Notes: generated by a model not told the origin, from the letters alone. A DNA stretch of 64,000 nt from CAVURW01 sp963743595 (GCA_963743595.1 CAVURW010000039.1:1-64000); one strand, 5' to 3'. Numbered from the stretch's first letter, positions 8,014 through 17,577 are shown. Translations and numbers: made by a program.

Positions 8014-9861
8014 ATGCCTCCTGTACTTCAATTTAGGGACGTGACCCTGCGCTATGGGGCACAACCACTCCTCGATCAGATCAATTTCTCAATTGATCCG
8101 GCCGAACGCGTCTGTCTGTTAGGCAGAAATGGCACGGGCAAAACCAGCCTCATGCGCCTAATCGCCAATGAAGAGACGCCTAATGCTGGGGAGATCATCC
8201 GTCCCAGCGGCACATTCATCACCCGCCTTCCCCAGGAGGTTCCCCAGGAATTGCCCGGCACTGTAGAAGAGGTCATCCGCACCGGCTTACGCCCAAACCA
8301 CGTGGAAGAAGACTGGGAAACGGATGTTCGTATCGACGAGATGGCTTCGGAAATGAGTCTGCCGCCACTTGGTAAAATGTTTAACGAGCTCTCTGGCGGC
8401 CTGAAACGTCGCGTCATCCTGGCCCGTGCACTCGTCGGTCGTCCGGACCTGCTCTTGCTCGATGAGCCCACCAATCATCTCGATTTGCCCTCCATTTTGT
8501 GGCTGGAGGAGACTTTACCTAAACTGGGCATTTCCCTGTTTTTCGTGACACACGATCGTTCGTTTTTACGGGCCGTTGCCACCCGAATTGTGGAGCTGGA
8601 TCGCGGCCTTTTCACCAGCTGGGCGTGCGATTATGATACTTTTCTCATACGAAAAGCAGCCTCTCTCGATGCCGAGGAGAAGCAGTGGGCCGCGTTCGAC
8701 AAGAAGCTCGCCCAGGAAGAAGCTTGGCTCCGACAAGGCGTTAAAGCGCGGCGTACGCGAAATGAAGGCCGGGTTCGCGCTCTCCTGGAAATGCGGAATG
8801 AGCGGGGGCAACGGCGCGAACGCGAGGGTACCGCCAGGATCGAACTTCAGACGGGCAAGTCTTCCGGTTACAAAGTCATTGAGGCGAAGAATGTCTCCTT
8901 CGAGCACGCCGGAACGCGGAAATGGGTGGTGCAAGACATGACCGCGACCATTTGGCGTGGAGATAAAATCGGCATTGTTGGACCTAATGGTAGCGGTAAA
9001 ACGACGCTTTTGAAGCTCTTGCTCGGCCAATTGGAGCCGACCGAGGGTGAGATCAAGCGCGGTACGAACCTGGAAGTGGTTTACCTCGACCAATTACGCG
9101 GGTTGATCGATGACGACAAGACGATAGCCCAAAACGTCGCTGGCGACGCGGAGAGCGTGACGTTTCAGGGACGTGCCCGACACATCCACAGCTATCTCCA
9201 AGACTTCCTATTCCGGGCAGATCGCATTCGCATGCCCGCGAAAATGCTCTCGGGTGGAGAGCGAAATCGGCTGCTTTTGGCGCGATTATTTTTGCAGCCG
9301 GCGAACGTTCTGGTCCTCGATGAACCGACCAATGATCTCGATGCCGAAACGCTCGAGCTATTGGAGGAGTTGTTGCTCGAATACGATGGGACCTTATTGC
9401 TCGTTTCCCACGACCGCACGTTCCTCGATAACCTGGTGACGAGCACTCTCGTTTTTGAGGGCGAAGGTCGCGTTATGGAGTATGTCGGGGGCTACTCGGA
9501 CTGGCTCCGTCAACGCGATGCGATCGGTGCCCCGCCACCGCAGAAAGAGGCGAAGATCGAGCCGAAACCGGCCCCGGTTGCAGCTGCGAAAGAACCGGCA
9601 AAAGGGAAGGTCGTCAAGTTTCTGAATCGAGAGCGGACCGAACTCGAAGGCCTTAGCGGTCAGATTACCGAGCTGGAAAAGCAGATCGAGGAATTGAACG
9701 GCAAGCTCAGCGACCCCACCGTTTATCAAAAAGGTGGCCTGTTTAAGGAGCTTCAGCAGCAGCTCCACGCCACCGAGCAAAAACTCCACCTCGCCATGGA
9801 GCGCTGGGACGAACTCGAGACCAAGCGCCTAGAATTTGAGAGCAGCGAGAACCGCGCGTAG
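8014..9861 (+). CDS. uup: ABC-F family ATPase Uup
   Basis: Soluble ABC-F ATPases act on the ribosome; Uup also affects replication-transcription stability and transposon excision. The 615-aa protein has two ATP-binding cassettes. Cassette 1: Walker A LGRNGTGKTS near residue 36, signature LSGGLKRR near 128, Walker B LLLLDEPTNHLD near 149. Cassette 2: Walker A VGPNGSGKTT near 325, signature LSGGERNR near 412, Walker B VLVLDEPTNDLD near 433. A charged linker (~510-545) leads into a C-terminal coiled coil (~545-615, 'LEGLSGQITELEKQIEELNG'), the DNA-binding tail that marks Uup among ABC-F proteins. pgsA follows 9 bp later. There are no membrane segments, which rules out a transporter. Confidence 0.93.
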   Translation: MPPVLQFRDVTLRYGAQPLLDQINFSIDPAERVCLLGRNGTGKTSLMRLIANEETPNAGEIIRPSGTFITRLPQEVPQELPGTVEEVIRTGLRPNHVEEDWETDVRIDEMASEMSLPPLGKMFNELSGGLKRRVILARALVGRPDLLLLDEPTNHLDLPSILWLEETLPKLGISLFFVTHDRSFLRAVATRIVELDRGLFTSWACDYDTFLIRKAASLDAEEKQWAAFDKKLAQEEAWLRQGVKARRTRNEGRVRALLEMRNERGQRREREGTARIELQTGKSSGYKVIEAKNVSFEHAGTRKWVVQDMTATIWRGDKIGIVGPNGSGKTTLLKLLLGQLEPTEGEIKRGTNLEVVYLDQLRGLIDDDKTIAQNVAGDAESVTFQGRARHIHSYLQDFLFRADRIRMPAKMLSGGERNRLLLARLFLQPANVLVLDEPTNDLDAETLELLEELLLEYDGTLLLVSHDRTFLDNLVTSTLVFEGEGRVMEYVGGYSDWLRQRDAIGAPPPQKEAKIEPKPAPVAAAKEPAKGKVVKFLNRERTELEGLSGQITELEKQIEELNGKLSDPTVYQKGGLFKELQQQLHATEQKLHLAMERWDELETKRLEFESSENRA

Positions 9862-9870
9862 CTCCGTCGC

Positions 9871-10467
9871 ATGAAGAAACCCGTCCAGACTGAGCTGGGG
9901 AACTGGGGACAAGTGCCCAATGCGCTGACCGTTTTCCGACTCATTCTCTGCGTGGTGTACGTGGCGTGCACTGCAGTGCATTGGCCCTACATGTGGACAG
10001 CGGCGCTCGTCCTTTTTGTCACAGCGAGTCTCACCGATTGGCTGGATGGATTGCTGGCGCGCGCTTGGGGCGTCGAGTCCGCATTGGGGAAACTCCTCGA
10101 TCCCTTGGCCGACAAGATTTTGATCGCGGCAGCCCTGATCGGTTTGGCAGCGGAGCACGCGCTTCCCGCATGGATGGTCACGACGATTCTCGCCCGTGAA
10201 TTCGTCATCACCGGGCTGAGAACAATGGCGGCACTTCACCAGCAAGTGCTCTCTTCAGATCGCCTAGGAAAATGGAAAACGGTGGCGCAAATCGTCGCCG
10301 TCATTGTGGCGTTGACGGACCGCAGCTTACAAGAGCTGTTCAACGATTCAGTTGGGCTCATCGCATTCTTACAAAAGGCCGAGCCGTGGGGCTTTCTCAT
10401 CGCTCTTTTTCTCACCATCTTCTCAGGCGTAAAGTACGTGATCAAAAACCGAAATGTGCTGGCGTAG
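9871..10467 (+). CDS. pgsA: CDP-diacylglycerol-glycerol-3-phosphate 3-phosphatidyltransferase
   Basis: PgsA makes phosphatidylglycerol phosphate from CDP-diacylglycerol and glycerol 3-phosphate, the first step to phosphatidylglycerol and cardiolipin, in the inner membrane. The 198-aa length is normal. The CDP-alcohol phosphotransferase signature D-G-x2-A-R-x8-9-G-x3-D-x3-D is complete: 'DGLLAR' near residue 54 and 'GKLLDPLADK' near 70. Membrane helices surround it ('VPNALTVFRLILCVVYVA', 'AAALIGLAAEHAL', 'WGFLIALFLTIFSGV'). The start is 9 bp after the uup stop, so the two are probably co-transcribed. A phosphatidylcholine or phosphatidylserine synthase is less likely because of the short length and the N-terminal 'PNALT.FR' motif. 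Confidence 0.93.
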   Translation: MKKPVQTELGNWGQVPNALTVFRLILCVVYVACTAVHWPYMWTAALVLFVTASLTDWLDGLLARAWGVESALGKLLDPLADKILIAAALIGLAAEHALPAWMVTTILAREFVITGLRTMAALHQQVLSSDRLGKWKTVAQIVAVIVALTDRSLQELFNDSVGLIAFLQKAEPWGFLIALFLTIFSGVKYVIKNRNVLA

Positions 10468-10613
10468 AGCATATTCAAAAATACTGTAGCCGATTTCAAG
10501 CATAGGAAATGACGAGGCGGTCGAAAAACTGCGTGCAGTTGGCAAGATGCCGAGGACTCAGGCATATTACCTATATCATCCGCCTCTTAAAACAGCTCGC
10601 CAGCCCGCAAAGC

Positions 10614-11720
10614 CTAATTCAGCAGTTGGTACCAATTATCCCGTTGCTTAGGTGTATAGCCCAGTTCCGTGATCGATTTACGAATCTCATCCACGGTTAA
10701 TCGGAACGAAGTGCCTGCCGCAGAAACAACGTTCTCTTCCATCATCACGCTGCCGTAATCGTTCGCGCCGTATTGCAACGCCACTTGACCGATCTTCGGT
10801 CCTTGAGTGACCCAACTCGATTGCACGTTATCAAAGTTATCGAGGTAGATTCGGCTCAGTGCTTGCATCCGCAGATACTCATGCGAACCGACCGGCGTCG
10901 CCTTGAGCCGTGTGTTTTCGGGTTGAAACGTCCAGCAGATGAACGCGGTGAATCCCTTCGTCTCGTCTTGGGTGTCCCGAAGTCGAGTGAGGTGCTCGAT
11001 GCGATCTTCCATGGTCTCGACGTGGCCGAACATCATGGTCGCTGAGGAATTCAATCCCATCCGGTGGGCGATGCGCATCACTTCCAGCCAGTGGTCCGAA
11101 TCACATTTGAGCGGGGCAATTGCGTTACGGACGCGATCCACAAGAATCTCCCCGCCGCCTCCAGGAATCGAGCCGAGCCCTGCCTCCTTAAACCGCCGAA
11201 TCACCTCCTCCAGACTCATTCCGAACACCTCTGCAAAGTGGTTGAATTCCGGTGGCGAAAACCCGTGAATATTGATCGTCGGGTGGTTCTTCCGCAGGTA
11301 ATGCAGCAGGTCCAAGTAGTAATTGATCGTCAGTTTGGGGTGATGTCCGCCCTGCATCAAAATTTGCGTGCCACCTATCGCCTCCAGCTCTTTTACTTTC
11401 GCTCCGATCTGCTCCGGCGTCAGCACATAGTGATCATCGTCCCGCTCCGTCCGCATGAACGCGCAGAACTTGCAGTAGACATTGCAGACGTTCGTGTAGT
11501 TGATGTTGCGATCAATGATATACGTCACGATCTCCTCGCCCTTGCCCTCGTACGCCGCTGCCTTCATCTGATTTCGACGGGCCGTAGCTAACGCACCCAG
11601 CTCCACTAGCGGTGCCCGGCTCAGAGACAGCGCCTCCTGCGCAGAAATGCGTCCGCCGTCCAGAACCTTGCGAGCAATATCTGCTGTTGGATCAACATCG
11701 GCCACGTGAATCGTCATCAT
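10614..11720 (-). CDS. mqnC: Cyclic dehypoxanthinyl futalosine synthase (radical SAM)
   Basis: MqnC closes the ring of dehypoxanthinyl futalosine by radical SAM chemistry in the futalosine route to menaquinone. The 368-aa protein has the [4Fe-4S] motif CNVYCKFC near residue 79 (CxxxCxxC), and family-typical stretches 'QILMQGGHHPKLTINYYLDL', 'FTAFICWTFQPENT', 'LDNFDNVQSSWVTQGP' and 'ANDYGSVMMEENVVSAAG'. The last of these separates MqnC from the related MqnE, CofG/CofH and ThiH. No other mqn genes lie in the window. Its presence implies anaerobic or facultative respiration through menaquinone made without the MenFDHCEBA route. Confidence 0.93.
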   Translation of the reverse strand: MMTIHVADVDPTADIARKVLDGGRISAQEALSLSRAPLVELGALATARRNQMKAAAYEGKGEEIVTYIIDRNINYTNVCNVYCKFCAFMRTERDDDHYVLTPEQIGAKVKELEAIGGTQILMQGGHHPKLTINYYLDLLHYLRKNHPTINIHGFSPPEFNHFAEVFGMSLEEVIRRFKEAGLGSIPGGGGEILVDRVRNAIAPLKCDSDHWLEVMRIAHRMGLNSSATMMFGHVETMEDRIEHLTRLRDTQDETKGFTAFICWTFQPENTRLKATPVGSHEYLRMQALSRIYLDNFDNVQSSWVTQGPKIGQVALQYGANDYGSVMMEENVVSAAGTSFRLTVDEIRKSITELGYTPKQRDNWYQLLN

Positions 11721-11777
11721 AACTAGGCTCTAGGAGCCTTTCTAATGATACGCTGGTTTGTAGGCTGCGCAAGCCCG

Positions 11778-12747
11778 CTACGTGCGCCACCTCGAGATCT
11801 CCAGAAAACCGGGCGGCGTGCGATACGGCTTCCCCTCCAGAAAGCACGACAGAACCTCCTGCGCTCGGTTCAAACGTTCCGGCATACATTCTTCCAGGTG
11901 TTTCCTCTGGTGGGTAATCGCCTCCTCAAAACGGCCAACTTCCGCATAGGCACACGCCAGCGTGTCGGAGGAAATTCGAGCTTTGGCGTTTCGCGCCTGA
12001 AGTGACATCTCCAGCGCACGGGCACCGTCCCGGACGTCATCATCAGGACAGGCGGCTAGCAGCGACGCAAAGTTGTTTACGAGTACATCATCTTTGGTTC
12101 CGCCCTTGATATTGGCCGCCAATCCCCTTTCGTACTCCTCCTTTGCATCACTGTAGCGACCTTGGGCGTAACGAATAATCGCCCGCCACGTGTAGAGTCT
12201 CAAATTGCTGGGATCGTGCCTATACGCCAGAATCAGTTCTTGTTCCGATTCCTCGAGACGACCGATGTGGTAAAAAGCACAACAGCGGATGAACCGAAGG
12301 TGGCCATTGCTTGCTGCAAGCCCCTTTAAGCAAAGCTCTCGAATCTCCTTGCTGAGCGAGTTCGGGAAATTCGAGAAAAGTTGTTCATCGTCAAAGGGCC
12401 CATCAAATGTCGGTGCTTTTACCACTTCCTCGAAGCGCCCTAAATCATAGAGAAGCTCCAACTCCCGCTTTCTCGCCCCCATTCTCCGAGGCTTCAAGAG
12501 CAGAGACCTCCGCACATCTTCTAACGCCTCTTCGTACCGATTCAGGCTGATCAGCGCGGCAATCGTAAAACTCGCTGTGCTTTGGCCGTATTTTAATGGC
12601 TCTCGCGAAGTTTTCGACCGATTTATCAAAATCGCGATCGAGATAAAGGTGCAATCCTCGCAGGTAGTAATACTGCGAGGGGTCAGGAAAATAGGAGGCT
12701 AATTCCGTAATGCGACGGAACCATCTCAATATGACGGGCGCGGGCAC
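11778..12747 (-). pseudogene. TPR-repeat protein gene broken by a frameshift
   Basis: Two minus-strand frames together spell one TPR protein. The upstream frame (GTG at 12747) reads 'YYYLRGLHLYLDRDFDKSVE' then 'HSEFYDCRA' before losing TPR character; the downstream frame (to 11778) takes over with 'ALISLNRYEEALEDVRRSLL' and carries the remaining repeats. The join lies near 12545-12565; a net skip of one base there restores one ~320-aa chain. The C-terminus ('AACPDDDVRDGARALEMSLQA', read as two parts, and 'FLEGKPYRTPPG') matches the style of the TPR gene at 23.2-23.9 kb. The repeats would mediate protein contacts; no partner is known. Either a real pseudogene or an indel error in the assembly. 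Confidence 0.7.
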
Positions 12748-12810
12748 ATAGATACGCTAGCTGAGAAGCTGCCGCGGGGCAACTTACCCGAGGGAAGTGC
12801 TAATCGCCGT

Positions 12811-13674
12811 CTACCCCTGCGTTAAGTTCCCGTACGTTTCCGGGCGACGATCCCTGTAAAACGCCCAGGTCGAGCGCACTTCCTGAATCGAATCGAGGTC
12901 CATATCGGCGGTGACCACTTCGTCTTGGTCGCGGCTGCCGACCGCGAGCATCTGACCGCGCGGATCGCACCAGTAGGACTGGCCGTAGAACTCGCCGATG
13001 TTCCAGGGCGCTTCGATTCCCACCCGGTTGATGGCACCAATGAAGTATTGGTTAGCCACAGCCATTGCCGGTTGCTCCAGCTTCCACAGATACTCGCTCA
13101 AGCCTGCGACCGTCGCTGAGGGATTGACGACGATCTCCGCGCCATTCAGCCCCAGCGCCCGCCAGCCCTCCGGAAAATGGCGGTCGTAACAGAGGTAGAC
13201 GCCTACCTTGCCCACCGCTGTCTCGAAAACCGGGTAGCCCAGGTTACCCGGTCGAAAATAGAACTTTTCCCAGAATCCTGGATGACAGTGAGGAAGGTGA
13301 TTCTTTCGATATTTCCCCAGGTACCTGCCATCCGCATCGATGACCGCTGCCGCATTGTAATAGAACCCGGCCGCCTCGATTTCCGGAATCGGCACGATCA
13401 AAACAACCCCGAGTCGCTTCGCCGTTTCTTGCATCAGTTGGAGCGTCGGGCCGTTGGGGATCGGCTCGGAGATCTCCTGCCAGCGATTGTCTTGCTCCGC
13501 CGGAAAGTAAGGGCCGAAGAAGAGCTCCTGAAGGCAGACTAGTTTCGCGCCAGCTTGCGCCGCTTGCTCGATCAGCAGCACATGCTTTTCGATCATCCCC
13601 GCCTTGATTTGCTGCGGGGAGGAACCCGCGGTTACTTGCGTTTGGATGAGGGAGCAGCGAACGACGCGGGCCAT
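12811..13674 (-). CDS. Carbon-nitrogen hydrolase (nitrilase superfamily), beta-ureidopropionase / N-carbamoylputrescine amidase-like
   Basis: A 287-aa nitrilase-superfamily amidohydrolase that cleaves a C-N bond through a Glu-Lys-Cys triad. All three residues are visible: Glu in CLQELFFGPY near residue 49, Lys in GKYRKNHLP near 124, and Cys in VYLCYDRHFPEGWRALG near 160. The 'KNHLPHCHPGFWEKFYFRPGN' region (its first 20 residues) resembles beta-ureidopropionases and N-carbamoylputrescine amidases, so an N-carbamoyl substrate is likely but not provable here. It is cytoplasmic, with no signal peptide. It starts 11 bp after proS, in a probable dedA-proS-hydrolase transcription unit. Confidence 0.85.
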   Translation of the reverse strand: MARVVRCSLIQTQVTAGSSPQQIKAGMIEKHVLLIEQAAQAGAKLVCLQELFFGPYFPAEQDNRWQEISEPIPNGPTLQLMQETAKRLGVVLIVPIPEIEAAGFYYNAAAVIDADGRYLGKYRKNHLPHCHPGFWEKFYFRPGNLGYPVFETAVGKVGVYLCYDRHFPEGWRALGLNGAEIVVNPSATVAGLSEYLWKLEQPAMAVANQYFIGAINRVGIEAPWNIGEFYGQSYWCDPRGQMLAVGSRDQDEVVTADMDLDSIQEVRSTWAFYRDRRPETYGNLTQG

Positions 13675-13685
13675 TGGATTCTAGC

Positions 13686-15245
13686 TTAGTACGATTTCGC
13701 GAAGAGTACCCGCTGGGCGCTCGGTTCACCAGTAAAGATGCACGTGCCCGGCTTGCCCTCCTCTGAGAACGGCAGACATCGGATCGTCACTTTCAGCTCG
13801 TCCTTGATCTTGGCTTCTAACTCGGCGGAACCGTTCCAATGCGCGAGCGCAAACCCCGCGTGGATCTCCGGTTTCTCCTCGTTCTTAGGCGTGAACCATT
13901 TGTAGAACTCGTCCTTGCTCTCGATGATCTTCGTGTGCTCATTGCGAAACGCCAGGGCGCGCTCGTATAGTACCGTCTGGATTTCGCCCAAAATGCTCAC
14001 GGCAATCGCCGGGAATTCCTCGTTCTTGTGAGATTGCTTTTGCTTGGCAGGGTGATCCCGGCGAGCGACAAAAACGGTGCCCGCATCGAGGTCGCGCGGC
14101 CCGATCTCCACGCGGATCGGCACGCCCTTCTTGATCCAATCCCACGTCTTTTGGCCACCAGCCAGATCGCGTTGATCCACCTCCACACGCAGAGCATCGC
14201 CGTGGAACCGTTGCTCCCGCAATTTCGCCGCGAGCGCTTGGCACGCCTCCATCACACGGGCGCGTTGATCTTCCTTCGGCACGACCGGTAAAATCACCAC
14301 ATGGCTGGTCGCGACACGCGGTGGCAAAACGAGGCCGTCGTCATCCGCATGCGCCATGATCAATGTCCCGATCAACCGGGTGCTCACGCCCCAACTGGTG
14401 GTCCACGCAAACTCCTTTTGACCGGCGCGAGAGAGGTACTGGATTCCCGACGCCTTAGCAAAGTTCTGCCCCAGGAAATGCGATGTGCCCGCCTGAATGG
14501 CCTTACGATCCTGCACCATCGCCTCGATGCACAGCGTCTCCACGGCTCCGGGAAACCGCTCAGACTCGGTCTTGCGACCACAAAAGACGGGCAAAGCCAG
14601 GTGATCACGGGCAAAGGTCTCGTACACCTTCAGCATGCAATCCGTCTCTTCACGCGCCTCTTGCTCCGTCTCATGGGCGGTGTGGCCCTCTTGCCAGAGA
14701 AACTCGGCGGTGCGCAGGAAGATTCGGGTCCGCATTTCCCACCGGACGACGTTGGCCCATTGATTCAGCAGGAGCGGCAGATCCCGGTATGATTGGACCC
14801 AGCGGGCATACGCGGCACCGATGATTGTCTCAGAAGTCGGGCGAATGATCAGGGGCTCGGTCAATTTACCGCCAGGAACCAGCTCGCCCTCTGCGTTCTT
14901 CTCCAGGCGATGATGCGTCACCACCGCGCATTCCGTCGCAAAACCGTCCACGTGCTTCGCTTCTTTTTGCAGGTAACTGAGGGGGATAAAGAGCGGGAAG
15001 TAGGCGTTCTTATGGCCGGTGTCCTTAAACATACGATCCAGCTGCGCCTGCATCGCTTCCCAAATGCCATAGCCCCACGGCTTAATGACCATGCAACCGC
15101 GCACCTCCGAGTTTTCCGCCATATCCGCCGCGACGATCACAGCTTGATACCACTCCGGAAAGTCTTCACTTCGCTTCGGACTAATCGCGCTTGCAGTCGC
15201 CGCGCCAGATGCGGCCTGACCCTTACCTTTAGTTTCTTTTTCCAT
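13686..15245 (-). CDS. proS: Prolyl-tRNA synthetase, type 3 (archaeal/eukaryotic-like)
   Basis: Charges tRNA-Pro with proline. The 519-aa length, the absence of the bacterial editing (INS) insertion between class II motifs 2 and 3, and the C-terminal zinc-binding-like domain ending 'RVLFAKSY' mark the type-3 form found in archaea, eukaryotes and some bacteria. Class II motifs: 'NAYFPLFIPLSYL' near residue 90, 'LIIRPTSETIIGAAYARWV' near 150, 'RWEMRTRIFLRTAEFLWQEGH' (motif 2, residues 188-208) and 'STRLIGTLIMAHADDDGLVLPP' region near 295 (motif 3). An Ala/Ser-rich leader of about 25 residues precedes the core. It is 30 bp downstream of the DedA-family gene and 11 bp upstream of the hydrolase. 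Confidence 0.95.
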   Translation of the reverse strand: MEKETKGKGQAASGAATASAISPKRSEDFPEWYQAVIVAADMAENSEVRGCMVIKPWGYGIWEAMQAQLDRMFKDTGHKNAYFPLFIPLSYLQKEAKHVDGFATECAVVTHHRLEKNAEGELVPGGKLTEPLIIRPTSETIIGAAYARWVQSYRDLPLLLNQWANVVRWEMRTRIFLRTAEFLWQEGHTAHETEQEAREETDCMLKVYETFARDHLALPVFCGRKTESERFPGAVETLCIEAMVQDRKAIQAGTSHFLGQNFAKASGIQYLSRAGQKEFAWTTSWGVSTRLIGTLIMAHADDDGLVLPPRVATSHVVILPVVPKEDQRARVMEACQALAAKLREQRFHGDALRVEVDQRDLAGGQKTWDWIKKGVPIRVEIGPRDLDAGTVFVARRDHPAKQKQSHKNEEFPAIAVSILGEIQTVLYERALAFRNEHTKIIESKDEFYKWFTPKNEEKPEIHAGFALAHWNGSAELEAKIKDELKVTIRCLPFSEEGKPGTCIFTGEPSAQRVLFAKSY

Positions 15246-15275
15246 ACAACATCCAATTGAAATAACCTGCCGATC

Positions 15276-15899
15276 CTAACTCGATTTCTTCTGGTAATAC
15301 TTTTTGTAAATCCCAATGATCAGCGGCAGAAATGAGATGAATGAGATCGTTGGTAAGATCACCGGGATGTAGGGCTGCGCCTGAGCACCCAGCAGATAAC
15401 CGGCCCCCACCACCGTTAGGATCCAGAGCGCTCCGCCAAAGCAATCGACAATGAAGTAGCGCTTGTACTCCATCTTCGCGACTCCAGCCATGAACGGCAC
15501 AAACGTCCGGAACATCGGCAGAAACCGCGCGATGATCACGGCAAACGTCCCGTGGCGCTCATAGAACTCGTGCGCGTCCTGCGCATATTTCCGCTTGAAG
15601 AATCGGCCATCCTTCCGGCTGAAAATAGCCGGCCCACACTCGTATCCTAAAAAGTAACCGACCTGATCTCCCGCGATTGCGGCCAAGCTTAATGCAGCGA
15701 CCAATCGCCAAAAATTAAACAAGTGAGTCGCCGCCAAAACACCGGCCAGAAAGAGCATCGTATCCCCTGGCAGAAAACAACCCACCAGCAATCCCGTCTC
15801 AGCGAAAACGATCAACCCCATGATGGGAATTCCTCCGTGCTTGATGAGTTTTTCCACTCCACTTCCATGGAGGTAGCTGAATATTTCGGAGAGACTCAT
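15276..15899 (-). CDS. DedA-family (SNARE-associated / VTT domain) membrane protein
   Basis: DedA proteins are inner-membrane proteins; some flip undecaprenyl phosphate or phosphatidylethanolamine and support envelope integrity. Seen here: an N-terminal helix 'GIPIMGLIVFAETGLLVGCF' with the family motif 'FAETGLLVGCFLPGDTMLF', 'AAIAGDQVGYFLGYECGP' and the basic 'IIARFLPMFRTFVPFMAGVAKM' region (residues ~115-136) with conserved Arg/Pro, then two C-terminal helices. The ATG at 15899 (MSLSEIFSYL) is preferred, since it places the first helix normally; an in-frame ATG at 15959 would add 20 residues without homologous character. It heads the unit with proS, 30 bp downstream. Confidence 0.88.
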   Translation of the reverse strand: MSLSEIFSYLHGSGVEKLIKHGGIPIMGLIVFAETGLLVGCFLPGDTMLFLAGVLAATHLFNFWRLVAALSLAAIAGDQVGYFLGYECGPAIFSRKDGRFFKRKYAQDAHEFYERHGTFAVIIARFLPMFRTFVPFMAGVAKMEYKRYFIVDCFGGALWILTVVGAGYLLGAQAQPYIPVILPTISFISFLPLIIGIYKKYYQKKSS

Positions 15900-16048
15900 G
15901 GTAACATCAACAACTGAAAAAGGAAGGGCGAGAGTCGCAGAAACCGAACCCTGTCGCAAGTCGCAAATTCCTCAGAAGATTCTGAAGGAGCAGCGATTCA
16001 AGCCATCCCGCGATATTTCAAAAGAATCGAAATGAAATCTGAATTAGA

Positions 16049-16774
16049 TCACTTCTTCGGCGTTGGGGCTGGTGTCGGTACTGGACTGTTAAGCGCCAGC
16101 TTTGTGGCAGTCGGGCTGGGCGAAACAGGTGCAATTGGCTTGGCGGAGGGAGACGAAGCGACGGGCGTGCTGGCGGTGTTTTGAGGTGTTGGGGTAGGTA
16201 CGAGGGGCTTGAACTTCTTGAGGAGTTCTTCATCCAATTGCTTTTGCGAGACTTCAAATTTCGCTTGAAATTCGTTCACGAGCGACTCATCGGCTTTCCA
16301 GCGTTTCTCCAGAAAGTCCTTTTTGAATTCGAGCGCATCGGCCGGTGGGAGAGTGGTCAAGCCCAGGTGATTGGCCTCGTCCTGAGCGAGCTTGTTAAAC
16401 TTGTCCCGGAAATCTTGAACTTTTGAGAACATCCGGCCTTGGTCGCCCAAGCCCATCTGGTTGAACTTATCCCATTTCAGGAGGCGATCTCGGACCTCTT
16501 CATCCGTTAGGGCGGCAAGCGCCTCCAGCTGAAACCGGGCCTTCATCTCCTCTTGGCTGGGCAAATGCAAGTCGCCGACCCAGATGTAGGGAATGTTCAG
16601 CTTTACCGGGTGAGCGCTATCGCCACCAGAGACGAGTCCGGAATACGTCGGCGTGGCTTGCGGCGAAGGCGCGGGGCTGGGGGATGGGGGGCTGGTCGGG
16701 GCAGCGCTAGCCAAGATATGGAGTGATCCCGCAATCAGGATCAGCGCCCAGCCAGAGATGAGGCGATGGTTCAC
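16049..16774 (-). CDS. Secreted hypothetical protein with Pro/Ala-rich ends
   Basis: The 241-aa product starts with a signal peptide (MNHRLISGWALILIAGSLH, then 'ILASAAPT'), followed by a Pro/Ser/Ala-rich segment, a charged helical core (~residues 70-185, 'EEMKARFQLEALAALTDEEVR', read as 20+1, and 'DKFNKLAQDEANHLGL') and a second low-complexity Pro/Thr/Ala tail. The core resembles helical periplasmic proteins of the DUF3106 or Spy-like kind, but no family can be assigned firmly. Its start overlaps the stop of the upstream membrane-protein gene by 4 bp, so the two are translationally coupled and probably work together at the envelope. Confidence 0.7.
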   Translation of the reverse strand: MNHRLISGWALILIAGSLHILASAAPTSPPSPSPAPSPQATPTYSGLVSGGDSAHPVKLNIPYIWVGDLHLPSQEEMKARFQLEALAALTDEEVRDRLLKWDKFNQMGLGDQGRMFSKVQDFRDKFNKLAQDEANHLGLTTLPPADALEFKKDFLEKRWKADESLVNEFQAKFEVSQKQLDEELLKKFKPLVPTPTPQNTASTPVASSPSAKPIAPVSPSPTATKLALNSPVPTPAPTPKK

Positions 16775-17127
16775 AGGGTCTTGTCATCTGATTCATCCTC
16801 CGTGCTCGAATCGAAAGAAGCCAACACCGAAAAGGCGTCTTCTGGAGTCGGCTGCTTGACAACTGGTTGCTCGTGAGGAACGGGTAACGTGTACACCATC
16901 AGCGCCGCAGCACCCGCCACTAGGGTGCCCACACCGCTGAACCCCAAAACCCAACGAAGGTAGCTTCGACCCGTCTTAACAAGCACTTTGTCTTCACGCC
17001 GGATCCGGGCCATCGTTTCGGCCACGAACCACGGACTTGCCTGAGGCAATGGGCTCTGTCCCAAAAGATCGTCCAACGGATCAATCCGTTCAAACTCTTC
17101 AGGGTTTTGGTTTTGGTTCACGTTCAT
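16771..17127 (-). CDS. Small single-pass membrane protein, anti-sigma-factor-like layout
   Basis: From ATG 17127 (MNVNQNQNPEEFERIDPLDD) the product is 118 aa: an acidic N-terminal part with 'PWFVAETMARIRRED', a membrane helix (~residues 58-76, 'WVLGFSGVGTLVAGAAALMV'), and a short acidic periplasmic tail. This short cytosolic helix-TM-tail layout recalls anti-sigma factors, but no zinc motif (HxxxCxxC) is present and no sigma factor gene is adjacent. An ATG at 17148 would add seven residues (MLRRSVI). It overlaps the following secreted-protein gene by 4 bp. Confidence 0.65.
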   Translation of the reverse strand: MNVNQNQNPEEFERIDPLDDLLGQSPLPQASPWFVAETMARIRREDKVLVKTGRSYLRWVLGFSGVGTLVAGAAALMVYTLPVPHEQPVVKQPTPEDAFSVLASFDSSTEDESDDKTL

Positions 17128-17365
17128 AATAACTGATCTGCGGAGCAAAAGTTGTGCACGATCTTAGAATTTCTCAAATCGAATCCAATTTTGTCCCCGT
17201 TTGTTCAGCAAGGCTCAGCCCCAGCAGGAGTAACCCGAAGTATATTCGTCGATTTCTAAAGAATTTCAAGTCTTTGCTCATCAAAAGGTTACGCGACCTC
17301 CCGACTCGCGTTCAGTTCACAAATTCCGCCCTCCTGAACGTGCCTGCACCCACCTCGCAAGCGAG

Positions 17366-17569
17366 CTACTCTGTCCAGCCGAGCAAGTTGAAGTTGGTCG
17401 CCACCAACACAATGATCACAAAAACTACACCGAAAAATACCGAGATCGCACCCATGAACGCACCGAAAATGAGGTAATACGGTTGTGCAAACCAAAGACC
17501 TTGGTAGGTCTTCACCCACGATTTTGGAATCGTTACCGGCTCCTTCAGAAATTTCGGCATGCTCTCCAT
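17366..17569 (-). CDS. Small membrane protein
   Basis: A 67-aa ORF starting at ATG 17569 (MESMPKFLKEP; a second ATG at 17560). A short amphipathic N-terminus is followed by two hydrophobic segments (~residues 27-45 'WFAQPYYLIFGAFMGAISVF' and ~46-60 'FGVVFVIIVLVATN'). No homologous family is recognised. Residue composition, a clear membrane topology and isolation from other frames support a real gene. It is 218 bp upstream of the small membrane-protein gene on the same strand. Confidence 0.55.
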   Translation of the reverse strand: MESMPKFLKEPVTIPKSWVKTYQGLWFAQPYYLIFGAFMGAISVFFGVVFVIIVLVATNFNLLGWTE

Positions 17570-17577
17570 GGTTATTA